Shown here piece by piece: positions 1 to 7,095 of a stretch of DNA of 8,083 nt. The stretch lies in contig JAKAIJ010000111.1 in the NCBI GenBank assembly GCA_021814355.1, positions 1 to 8,083 on the forward strand. The letters are read 5' to 3'. Made by a program: the position numbers and the translations under genes. This stretch comes from Acidobacteriota bacterium. GTDB taxonomy: Bacteria > Acidobacteriota > UBA4820 > DSQY01. Position 1 is the stretch's first letter. Each line of letters opens with the position of its first letter. The notes beneath the pieces are model-generated. The model had not been told where the DNA came from. It saw only the letters and a program-made list of their open reading frames with translations, and ran no database searches.

Positions 1-2
1 CC

Positions 3-713
3 GGCTACCTGGCGGGGGACGACGCGGAGAGACTGGCGGACCTGCAGGAAGCGCTGGACGACCCGACGGCGGACGTGGTGTGGTTCGCCCGGGGCGGCTA
101 CGGAACGACGCGCCTGCTGACCCGGCTCCGGTGGGACCCGGAGCGTCCTTCCAAGACCGTGGCCGGATACTCCGACGCGACGGCCCTCCACCTCTGGGGA
201 CGCCGCTTTCCCAACCTGCGCAGCCTCTACGCCCCCTCCGTGACCGAGCTGGGGCGCCCGGGGGTGGTCGTCTTCGACTCCCTCTGGGCCGCCCTGGAGA
301 ACAATCCCCTCCCCGTGCCGGGGCGTGGCCCCGCGGAGAGCCACGGCCCCTTTCCCGTGGCGGGCGGATGCCTGAGCCTCTGCGTCGCGTCCGCGGGGAC
401 CCCGTGGGCGCCAGACACCGGCGGCTGCTGGGTCTTCTTCGAGGAGGTGGGGGAGGCGCTCTACCGGGTGGACCGCGCGCTCACCCACCTGGCCCACGCC
501 GGCTGGTTCGACCGGGCCGCGGGGCTCCTGCTCGGCGGCTTCACGGACCTCGGCGGGGGCGAGACCCCGGCGGACGTGGAGGCCCGGGCCCGAGAACTCC
601 TCCCCTTGGGGACGCCGCTCGTCACGGCCCTGCCCGTGGGCCACCTCTCGGGCAAGCACACGCTGCCCCTCGGCCGGCCTGCGCGCTGGGACGGACGCTC
701 CCTGCGGTTCTGA
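3..713 (+). CDS. ldcA: LD-carboxypeptidase (peptidase S66), 5'-truncated by window edge
   Basis: Cytoplasmic LD-carboxypeptidases of the S66 family (LdcA/MccF-like) remove the terminal D-alanine from muropeptide tetrapeptides during peptidoglycan recycling. The frame is open from base 3 with no start codon in view. The 236 visible residues compare with about 300 for the family, so roughly the first 60-70 are missing. An RGGYG segment lies at visible residues 30-34 and is followed by GYSD, whose Ser57 (codon at 171-173) aligns with the family nucleophile. The FFEEVGE segment (Glu147) and PVGH (His214) align with the Glu and His of the Ser-Glu-His triad. The usual LPLG strand follows and the protein ends cleanly at TGA 711-713. 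GTG codons at 75 and 78 are internal, because family similarity continues upstream of them. The symbol is by family; a MccF-type immunity role is possible but less likely without microcin genes nearby. Confidence 0.88.
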   Translation, partial: GYLAGDDAERLADLQEALDDPTADVVWFARGGYGTTRLLTRLRWDPERPSKTVAGYSDATALHLWGRRFPNLRSLYAPSVTELGRPGVVVFDSLWAALENNPLPVPGRGPAESHGPFPVAGGCLSLCVASAGTPWAPDTGGCWVFFEEVGEALYRVDRALTHLAHAGWFDRAAGLLLGGFTDLGGGETPADVEARARELLPLGTPLVTALPVGHLSGKHTLPLGRPARWDGRSLRF

Positions 714-778
714 CCCGCGCGGAGAAGGCTCCCTTCCCGCCCGGCCCGGCCAGCCCAGAAAGGACGCAAGCCACCGAA

Positions 779-800
779 GCCCGCCGACGGGGGGACGGGC
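779..800 (+). terminator. Possible weak terminator hairpin downstream of ldcA
   Basis: GCCCG at 779-783 pairs with CGGGC at 796-800 around a 12-base G-rich loop, 65 bases past the ldcA stop. There is no T-tract after it, so this is not a standard intrinsic terminator. It could assist Rho-dependent ending or be chance in GC-rich DNA. Confidence 0.2.
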
Positions 801-810
801 CTGGACTAGC

Positions 811-826
811 GGACGCTCCAGCGTCC
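811..826. repeat. Perfect 7-bp inverted repeat upstream of exported-protein gene
   Basis: GGACGCT and AGCGTCC are exact reverse complements separated by two bases. The centre lies about 40 bases before the ATG at 859 and about 28 bases before the TATACT box, where an operator or activator site would be expected. The two-base spacing is too tight for a comfortable RNA hairpin, which favours a DNA-binding dyad. Its function is not shown. Confidence 0.4.
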
Positions 827-827
827 A

Positions 828-844
828 CCCCGCTCGTGGCGGGG
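828..844. repeat. 6-bp stem, 5-base loop inverted repeat abutting the -10 box
   Basis: CCCCGC (828-833) and GCGGGG (839-844) are perfect reverse complements around TCGTG. The repeat ends two bases before TATACT at 847-852 and replaces the normal -35/spacer area, where no TTGACA-like box is visible. It may be an operator, or the terminator stem of upstream transcription. No T-run follows. Confidence 0.35.
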
Positions 845-846
845 AG

Positions 847-852
847 TATACT
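847..852 (+). promoter_or_regulatory. -10 box TATACT, probably giving a leaderless or near-leaderless mRNA
   Basis: TATACT matches the sigma-70 -10 consensus TATAAT at five of six bases and stands out in very GC-rich surroundings. Transcription starting about 7 bases downstream would begin at or next to the ATG at 859. No Shine-Dalgarno sits at normal spacing; GGGGAG at 841-846 is 12 bases away, inside the promoter. The -35 is not recognisable, so an activator or alternative holoenzyme contact may be used. Confidence 0.55.
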
Positions 853-858
853 TAACCT

Positions 859-1260
859 ATGAGGAAGCCCCTCTGGGTTGCCGCCGCCGTGCTCCTGCTC
901 GCCCTCGTCCCCGCGGCCCAGGAGGGGGGCTCGCCCAGCGCCTCCACCGGCCCGGGCTGCCGGCCCGTCCCCACGTCCTTCGGCGTGCCGGAGGGCTCCT
1001 TCGCGTCCCGGTTCCGGGTGGTTTCCCTGAGGCCGGGGGCGCCCTGCTCGCCCAACGGGCCGGGCCCCATCGAGGGGTTTTCGATCCGCCGCGGCTCCCT
1101 CACGGTCTTCGTCTGCTACAAGGAGGCCTCGGGCCGCGTGGTGGAAGACCCTCTTCCGCTGGCCCGCCTGGAGCTCCCGGCGGGCTCCTACGCCCTCTAC
1201 GCCGCTCCCGCCGCGGGCGCCTCGGTCACCCTGGCGTACGCGCTGCAACCGGCCCGCTAA
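859..1260 (+). CDS. Small exported protein of unknown function
   Basis: I do not recognise this 133-residue protein. It begins with a clear Sec signal peptide: basic MRKP, a hydrophobic core at residues 5-17, and a VPA-type cleavage site near residues 19-20. There is no lipobox, so it is predicted to be periplasmic or secreted. The mature part is rich in Gly, Pro and Ala and has three cysteines (34, 63, 86); two could form a disulfide. The C-terminal 40 residues look like beta strands, with LPAGSYALY followed by ASVTLAYAL, resembling the end of a small beta-sandwich domain. The ATG is chosen because the signal peptide starts there and a -10 box lies just upstream. It is monocistronic here and converges on the parvulin gene with only 12 bases between the stop codons. 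That the protein is real is well supported by the signal peptide; its function is open. Confidence 0.72.
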   Translation: MRKPLWVAAAVLLLALVPAAQEGGSPSASTGPGCRPVPTSFGVPEGSFASRFRVVSLRPGAPCSPNGPGPIEGFSIRRGSLTVFVCYKEASGRVVEDPLPLARLELPAGSYALYAAPAAGASVTLAYALQPAR

Positions 1261-1272
1261 ACGCCAGGGAGA

Positions 1273-2880
1273 CTACTTCGCGGGGGCCAGGTTCTCCGGA
1301 AATTCCCGGATGGCGATCCCGTCGCGGCCCGGGCCGTCGAGGTACTCGAAGGCCAGCTTCTGGCCGTTCTCGCTTAGGTAGGCCCGCCGGACCGGCTCCC
1401 GCACCGCATCGAAGGCGGGAAGCCCGCCGCGCTTGATGTCCACCAGCTGGAAGGCCGCGAACTTGCCCGGGGCCATGGCGCCGCCCGACCACTGGCCGCT
1501 CTCCAGGCGGGTGAGGGACGAGAGCACCTCCCGGGGGATGGCCTGGGCCAGCTCGGCGTCGCTCCGCCAGCCCGTGTCGCCGCCGCCGGTCTCGGGCAGC
1601 AGGCCGGGGGTCTTGACCACCTCCTCCCAGGGCGCGCCGCTCTTGGCGGCCCCCACCGCCTTGTTCAGCACGTCGGGGTTGGGGGCGATCAGGTAGCGCA
1701 GGTGCATCTGGTCGGGGACGCGGAAGCGTTCCCGGTTCTTGTTGAAGTACTCCGACAGGGTGGCTTCGGGAACGGCGATCTCCTCCAGGTGGCCCTCGAC
1801 GAAGACCCGGGCGGCGAGCTCCTGCTTCATGTCCCAGAGCAGGGCCTTCGCCTCGGGGGTCTGTCCGAACTTGCGCGCCTTGGCTTCGGCCACCACCCGC
1901 GCCTGGTCGGCGAGGACCTCGAGGAGCTTGGTGAGGGTCTCGCGGTCCTTGGGGAGGGGACGCCCGGCCCGCTGGCTCCCCTCCTGCCAGGCGGCGGCGA
2001 CCTGGCCGAGGAGGATCTCGGCGCCGCCCACTTTCCCGGCCACCTTTTCCGCGTCCGTGCTGGTGGCGCGGCCTTCCACGAGGATCTGGAGGGCTTCCGG
2101 GTGGCTCTCGAGGAGGTACTTGGTCTTCAGCTCCGCCACCGCCCGCTCGTTCTCCTCGGCGAGGGCGCGCTCGCGCGCCTCCCGTCGCAGGTCTCCCTCG
2201 GCCTTCAGGAACTCCTCGTGGGTTGGCACCTTCACCTCCGCCACCTTTACCACGACCCAGCCCGGCCCGGAGCGGACTGGGCCCACGATTTCCCCCTCCT
2301 TCGCGGCGAAGATGGGAACCTGGAGGTGCTCGGGGAGCTGGGCCCTCCTTGCGCTCCCAAGGTCGCCGTCCGGGGGCAGGTTCGGGTCCTTCGTGCCGAG
2401 GGCGGACACCACCTTGGCGAATTCCCTCCCCGCGGCCAGCTCGGCCGCGGCCCTGCGCGCGTCGGCTTCGGAACGCAGCGGGACGAGGAGGATGTGGCGG
2501 CTCTCCCGGTCCGCGCGGAACCTAGCCTCCAGCTCCACGGCGGTCGGGGTGGGGCGCCCGGCGAGGCGGCTCCGAAGGTACGCCTCGGCCGCGGCCGCGT
2601 CGGAGATCTCGTTCACCTTCGACTCCCACTCCTTGCCCGAGAGCTTCCCGCGGCGCTGGGCCAGGACCGCCCCCACCTCCCGCCGGACGAGCCTCTTCAA
2701 TCCCTCCTGGCGCTCGGCGGCGCCGGCGCCCGCACCCACGCCGTGGTTCTCGCAGAAGACGCTCCACTGCTCCTGCCCCACCCACTGGCCGTCCACCTGG
2801 GCCACGGGGCGGTCCGGCTTTCCGCAGGAGAGGGTGAAGACCAGGGCGAGAGCCGCAGAGCCGACAACCGTCTGTCGCAT
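1273..2880 (-). CDS. Twin-parvulin-domain peptidyl-prolyl isomerase, likely lipoprotein (PpiC/SurA-like)
   Basis: This is a predicted envelope foldase that isomerises prolyl bonds in exported proteins. The 535-residue product starts with a signal peptide (residues 1-18) and Cys19 in a TLSC context. That is close to a lipobox, but Thr at -3 is unusual. A first parvulin domain spans about residues 127-216: SRHILLVPL, then GDLGSARRAQLPEHLQVPIF and a GPVRSGPGWVVVKV strand, as in PpiC. A helical SurA-N-like segment follows (about 220-385, charged and Ala-rich). A second parvulin domain lies at about 391-485 (MHLRYLI, GDTGW, FQLVDIKRG) and appears more diverged. The start at 2880 is chosen because the signal peptide begins there and GGAGG lies four bases upstream. 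The frame stays open further upstream, but that stretch is antisense or out of frame to uppP. It is the last gene of the operon, 92 bases after uppP, so a separate start of transcription cannot be excluded. Confidence 0.85.
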   Translation of the reverse strand: MRQTVVGSAALALVFTLSCGKPDRPVAQVDGQWVGQEQWSVFCENHGVGAGAGAAERQEGLKRLVRREVGAVLAQRRGKLSGKEWESKVNEISDAAAAEAYLRSRLAGRPTPTAVELEARFRADRESRHILLVPLRSEADARRAAAELAAGREFAKVVSALGTKDPNLPPDGDLGSARRAQLPEHLQVPIFAAKEGEIVGPVRSGPGWVVVKVAEVKVPTHEEFLKAEGDLRREARERALAEENERAVAELKTKYLLESHPEALQILVEGRATSTDAEKVAGKVGGAEILLGQVAAAWQEGSQRAGRPLPKDRETLTKLLEVLADQARVVAEAKARKFGQTPEAKALLWDMKQELAARVFVEGHLEEIAVPEATLSEYFNKNRERFRVPDQMHLRYLIAPNPDVLNKAVGAAKSGAPWEEVVKTPGLLPETGGGDTGWRSDAELAQAIPREVLSSLTRLESGQWSGGAMAPGKFAAFQLVDIKRGGLPAFDAVREPVRRAYLSENGQKLAFEYLDGPGRDGIAIREFPENLAPAK

Positions 2881-2972
2881 CGTGCCTCCGAATGGGGGCC
2901 GCCTGCCGCGGGACGCCCCGGAAAGAGACCGCCCCCGGCGGCCTGAAAACACTCCGCGTCGCTCGCCCACGC
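2881..2972 (-). other. 92-base gap between uppP and the parvulin gene
   Basis: This is the longest gap within the left operon. It holds the GGAGG ribosome site (four bases before the parvulin ATG) but no obvious -10/-35 pair. A short TTTT run occurs about 20 bases past the uppP stop without a convincing preceding stem. Confidence 0.4.
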
Positions 2973-3773
2973 TCAAGGGCCAGCCGCCTTGAAGAGCGCC
3001 ACCGCGATGCCCCCGAGGCCCGCCACCAAGCACCAGGGGGCGAAGGCGTGGGGCCCATACCGAATCACGACCCTCCTCCAGAGCCAGAGCGCCCCGAACC
3101 CCACGGCGAAGGAGATGGCCGCCCCCAGCACGTCGTCCGCCAAGTGCGGGTTCTCGGCCGAGAAGGCCTGGCGCGCCTCCAGGAGAAACGCCCCGGCGAT
3201 GGCGGGGAGGGAGGCGAGAAAGGAGTACTGGAAGGCCGTCTCCCGGTCGAGGCCGCGCGCGAGGCCCGAGCTGATGGAGGCGCCCGACCGGGAGACCCCC
3301 GGGACCACGGCGAGGCCCTGGGCGAGTCCCACGAGGACCGCGTCCACCCAGCCGATCTGGTCCCGGGTCTTCGTCCCCGCGGGCAGGTAGCGTGTGCACC
3401 AGAGGTAGCCGGCGGTGAAGAGCAGAATCGTCCCCGCGATCCCGGGCGAGGTGACCACCCGCTCGGTGACGGGCTTGAGGCCGAGCCCCAGGAACCCCGT
3501 CGCGGCGGTGGTCACCGCCACCATGCCGAGGAAGCGCCAGGCGCCCCGGTCGCCCCGCAGGGCTCCCGCCGCCAGCGCGAGCAACTGCCTGCCGAAAAAC
3601 AGGGTGGTGGCGGCCAGGGTCCCGAAGTGGAGGACGAGGAAGAAGACCAGCGCGTCCTTCTCCTGGATGCGCCCGAGGGCGCCAAGGATGGTGAGGTGGG
3701 CGGACGACGAGACGGGGAAGAACTCCGCCAATCCCTGGACCACCGCAAGGACCACCGTCCAAAAAAGGGTCAC
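2973..3773 (-). CDS. uppP: Undecaprenyl-diphosphatase UppP (BacA family)
   Basis: This integral membrane phosphatase converts undecaprenyl diphosphate to undecaprenyl phosphate, recycling the lipid carrier for peptidoglycan and other envelope polymers. It also confers bacitracin tolerance in many bacteria. The 266-residue length is normal. The N-terminal signature QGLAEFFPVSSSAH (residues 13-26) carries Glu17, Ser23 and His26 of the active site. The second signature PGVSRSG (158-164) holds Arg162. Both half-repeats and several hydrophobic helices typical of the family are present. The start is GTG at 3771-3773, supported by AAGGAG upstream at good spacing and by the family N-terminus beginning there. 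It follows RNase J by 39 bases in the same direction and is probably co-transcribed with it. BacA-type activity is well established for the family; bacitracin tolerance here is inferred. Confidence 0.95.
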   Translation of the reverse strand: MTLFWTVVLAVVQGLAEFFPVSSSAHLTILGALGRIQEKDALVFFLVLHFGTLAATTLFFGRQLLALAAGALRGDRGAWRFLGMVAVTTAATGFLGLGLKPVTERVVTSPGIAGTILLFTAGYLWCTRYLPAGTKTRDQIGWVDAVLVGLAQGLAVVPGVSRSGASISSGLARGLDRETAFQYSFLASLPAIAGAFLLEARQAFSAENPHLADDVLGAAISFAVGFGALWLWRRVVIRYGPHAFAPWCLVAGLGGIAVALFKAAGP

Positions 3774-3812
3774 GGGAAGCTCCTTCGCCCGGAGGGGCCG
3801 GTCGCGCGCAGC

Positions 3813-5459
<1,647 letters not shown>

Positions 5460-5467
5460 GCGGCGGG

Positions 5468-5472
5468 CCTCC
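5468..5472 (-). promoter_or_regulatory. Ribosome binding site of rnj, fused to the upstream stop codon
   Basis: On the minus strand the stop TGA of the DUF4388 gene (5475-5473) runs directly into GGAGG, eight bases before the GTG at 5459. This decides the start of RNase J and suggests ribosomes finishing the upstream gene reinitiate here. Confidence 0.8.
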
Positions 5473-6231
5473 TCACGGCCGGGGCCCGGACGTCTTGGCC
5501 GTGATGCGGATGGCGGTGTCCTTCTTCTGGACCAAGCCCAGGACATATATGGCGTAAAGGGTCTTGGCGGTCTCGCCCGAGTCCAGATGGGTCACCTTGA
5601 GGATGTCGAGGAAGTTGCGGACGCCGTCCACGGCGCGGAAGACCTTCTTGTCCTCCGGGGTCAGCCCCACGGTGGAGAGCAGGGCCAGGGCGCTGGCGGT
5701 GGGTTCGAAAACGTCCTCCCGCCGCCCCAGCCACCGGACGACCCGCTTGGCGTCCTCCACTTTCTTGATCCCCTCGAGGATCACCGTGCGGGTGTCCAGG
5801 TTGAGCTTGATGATTTCGTCCTCCTTGTACTTGCCCACGTTGAAGCTGATGCGCCCGTCGGACCAGTTGAAGAGCGACCAGACGATGGCCACCACCTGCT
5901 CCTTGACGGCCCGGTAGAGATCGCGCGGGGCCAGCGCCCCCATCTCGACGAAAATGGAGCCCTGGCGCTTGCCCGTGGTCTTCAGGATGCGCACCGACTC
6001 ATCGTACTGGGCGCGGGTGATGATCTCCTTGCGCAGGAGGAACTCCCCCAGGCGGTCCTCCTCGTAGGTCGAGGAGGCGAAGGTCACCTCGCCGCCCGAG
6101 ATGTAGATCTGCTTGCTCCCGTCGGGCCGGCTCGCGGTCAGCACCCCCGGGACGCGGTAGCAGTAGATTTTCTGAAGGACCTCGGGGAGGGGGTTCTCCG
6201 CCAGGGCCCCTTCGAAGATATAGTCAGGCAT
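5473..6231 (-). CDS. DUF4388 (PATAN) domain protein
   Basis: This 252-residue cytoplasmic protein has an N-terminal DUF4388/PATAN domain. It opens with IFEGALAENPLPEVLQKIY, followed by GVLTASRPDGSKQIYISGGEVTFA (about residues 5-55), the hallmark strands of the domain. A helical segment follows with LLRKEIITRAQYDES and a MGALAPRDLYRAVKEQ stretch (about 65-115), like the GspE-N/MshEN-type helices often fused to it. The C-terminal 60-70 residues (from about LSTVGLTPEDKKVF) resemble the winged-helix-like tail seen in these proteins. PATAN proteins are linked to two-component signalling and gliding or polarity functions; the exact role here is unknown. The ATG at 6229-6231 is preceded by a weak AGGG, with a -10-like TATACT further upstream. 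It is the promoter-proximal gene of the operon with RNase J, UppP and the parvulin. Confidence 0.85.
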   Translation of the reverse strand: MPDYIFEGALAENPLPEVLQKIYCYRVPGVLTASRPDGSKQIYISGGEVTFASSTYEEDRLGEFLLRKEIITRAQYDESVRILKTTGKRQGSIFVEMGALAPRDLYRAVKEQVVAIVWSLFNWSDGRISFNVGKYKEDEIIKLNLDTRTVILEGIKKVEDAKRVVRWLGRREDVFEPTASALALLSTVGLTPEDKKVFRAVDGVRNFLDILKVTHLDSGETAKTLYAIYVLGLVQKKDTAIRITAKTSGPRP

Positions 6232-6253
6232 GCCCAGACCCTAAAGACTATAG

Positions 6254-6261
6254 AGTATACT
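6254..6261. promoter_or_regulatory. Palindromic AGTATACT, candidate shared -10 of divergent promoters
   Basis: AGTATACT is its own reverse complement, so it presents TATACT on both strands between the divergent DUF4388 and UPF0434 genes. On the minus strand a start about 7 bases on leaves a leader of about 16 bases before the ATG at 6231. On the plus strand it leaves about 37 bases before the ATG at 6305. The -35 positions are poor matches on both sides. A neighbouring CTATAG (6248-6253) is also palindromic. Confidence 0.5.
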
Positions 6262-6304
6262 GGAACGGTGCCGCGGGGGAAAGGCGGCCGCCGGGAGGGA
6301 CGCG

Positions 6305-6484
6305 ATGGCTCTGGACAAGGAGTTCCTCGAGATTCTGGCCTGCCCCGTCTGCCGGGGGGTCTTCGAGTGGCGCGAACGGGACGGCAAGGAGGAGCTCCGG
6401 TGCGAATCCTGCCACCGCTGCTATCCCATCGAGGAGGGCATCCCCGTCCTCCTGCCCGACGCCGGCGTGGTGCGGGAGGGTTGA
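6305..6484 (+). CDS. Trm112/UPF0434 family small zinc-ribbon protein
   Basis: This 59-residue protein starts MALDKEFLEILACPVC and belongs to the Trm112-like UPF0434 (YcaR) family. Its CPVC (Cys13, Cys16) and CESC (Cys33, Cys36) pairs form the expected zinc-ribbon ligands; Cys39 is an extra cysteine. The YPIEEGIPVLLPD stretch is the conserved C-terminal signature (YPI..GIP.LL). Trm112 in eukaryotes and archaea activates methyltransferases; a similar partner role is assumed, not proven, in bacteria. The ATG is preceded by GGGAGGG at suitable spacing. It stands alone on the plus strand, divergent from the DUF4388 operon and convergent with the RsbRD gene. Confidence 0.9.
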   Translation: MALDKEFLEILACPVCRGVFEWRERDGKEELRCESCHRCYPIEEGIPVLLPDAGVVREG

Positions 6485-6488
6485 TATT

Positions 6489-6522
6489 CCGGGCGGGCAG
6501 GGGGCGGCCCTTTCCCGCCCGG
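6489..6522 (+). terminator. Strong GC hairpin after the UPF0434 gene
   Basis: CCGGGCGGG (6489-6497) and CCCGCCCGG (6514-6522) form a perfect 9-bp stem with a 16-base loop, four bases after the stop codon. A smaller stem (CGCCC/GGGCG, 6523-6527 with 6532-6536) follows directly. There is no T-run, so it may act as a pause or RNA-stabilising end, or with Rho, rather than as a classic intrinsic terminator. Confidence 0.45.
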
Positions 6523-6663
6523 CGCCCGGCTGGGCGACGCCGACCGAAGAGACCTCGGACAAGAAAAATCACGCTGAAAATGCTGGAGTTGCAGGCCTTG
6601 CCGCCCCTTTCCGGGGGCCCTCAGCCTCAACCGCCCCGGGGGCGCGTGGGGTCTTCGGCCGGA
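6523..6663. other. Rest of the convergent intergenic region
   Basis: No gene is seen. On the minus strand, after the RsbRD stop, a short GCCCC/GGGGC stem (6603-6607 with 6614-6618) is followed about 25-40 bases later by ATTTTC and ATTTTTC runs. This is a poor but possible terminator for the right-hand operon. Confidence 0.3.
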
Positions 6664-7095
6664 CTACTCCGGAACCTCCTCGTACCCCTCGATCACGTGG
6701 AGGACGGCCGCATCGTAGAAGTGGACCACGTGCTTGTAGAGGTCCAGCGCCCGGTAGGCGTCGAGGCTCGTGTCGAACATCCCCTGCTCGTTGCAGTACC
6801 GCCAGACCACCTTCCGGGCCACCTGGATCGCCCTCACCACCTCGGCGAGCGCCATGCCCTCCCGGCGGCGGATCCGCCCCACCTCCCGGAAGTGCTGCAC
6901 TGCCACCGGGTGGTCGGGTTGGTCGAGGTAGGCGCCGATCTCCCGGAAGGACTCCCGCACGTGGGCGAAGAGCTCCGTGCGGGGGATCTTGAGGTAGGCC
7001 TCCACCCCGCCCTCCCTGAGCAGGGTGTCCACCCACCGGTCCGCCAGGGCGTCGGCGTGGGTCTCCACCAGGCGGATGACCGTGTCCATGTTCAT
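6664..7095 (-). CDS. Stand-alone RsbRD N-terminal-like helical domain protein
   Basis: This 143-residue, all-helical protein resembles the RsbRD N-terminal domain (RsbT co-antagonist family). The resemblance lies in ADRWVDTLL near the start, then HFREVGRIRRREGMALAEVVRAI and ARKVVWRYC, with the long terminal helix LYKHVVHFYDAAV. In known proteins this domain is a sensor/input module, usually followed by a STAS domain or a histidine kinase. Here nothing follows; the protein ends at TAG 6664-6666. The ATG at 7095 has GGAGGGGGG seven bases upstream, inside the preceding gene, and overlaps that gene's stop as ATGA, so translation is probably coupled. A second ATG lies two codons downstream (7089). 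Its sensory ligand is unknown; the family assignment is from pattern recall. Confidence 0.75.
   Translation of the reverse strand: MNMDTVIRLVETHADALADRWVDTLLREGGVEAYLKIPRTELFAHVRESFREIGAYLDQPDHPVAVQHFREVGRIRRREGMALAEVVRAIQVARKVVWRYCNEQGMFDTSLDAYRALDLYKHVVHFYDAAVLHVIEGYEEVPE

Noticed and set aside
755..806. Resemblance to a c-di-GMP-I (GEMM) riboswitch: GAAA followed by GGACGCAAGCC
   Set aside because: Only the GGACGCAA-GCC core matches; the flanking helices and the second conserved half are not evident, and the likely promoter lies downstream, so it would not be in the mRNA.
622..1248. Minus-strand 208-residue frame antisense to the exported-protein gene
   Set aside because: It has Gly/Arg-rich text without family features, and the plus strand has a convincing signal peptide and promoter.
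1273..3762. Single 829-residue minus-strand reading frame joining the parvulin gene to sequence upstream
   Set aside because: The part above 2880 is an out-of-frame reading of uppP with Gly/Pro/Arg-rich text. A signal peptide and ribosome site place the real start at 2880.
5460..5546. 29-residue N-terminal extension of RNase J
   Set aside because: It is Arg/Pro-rich, overlaps the DUF4388 gene and lies outside the conserved N-terminus; GGAGG sits in front of the GTG at 5459.
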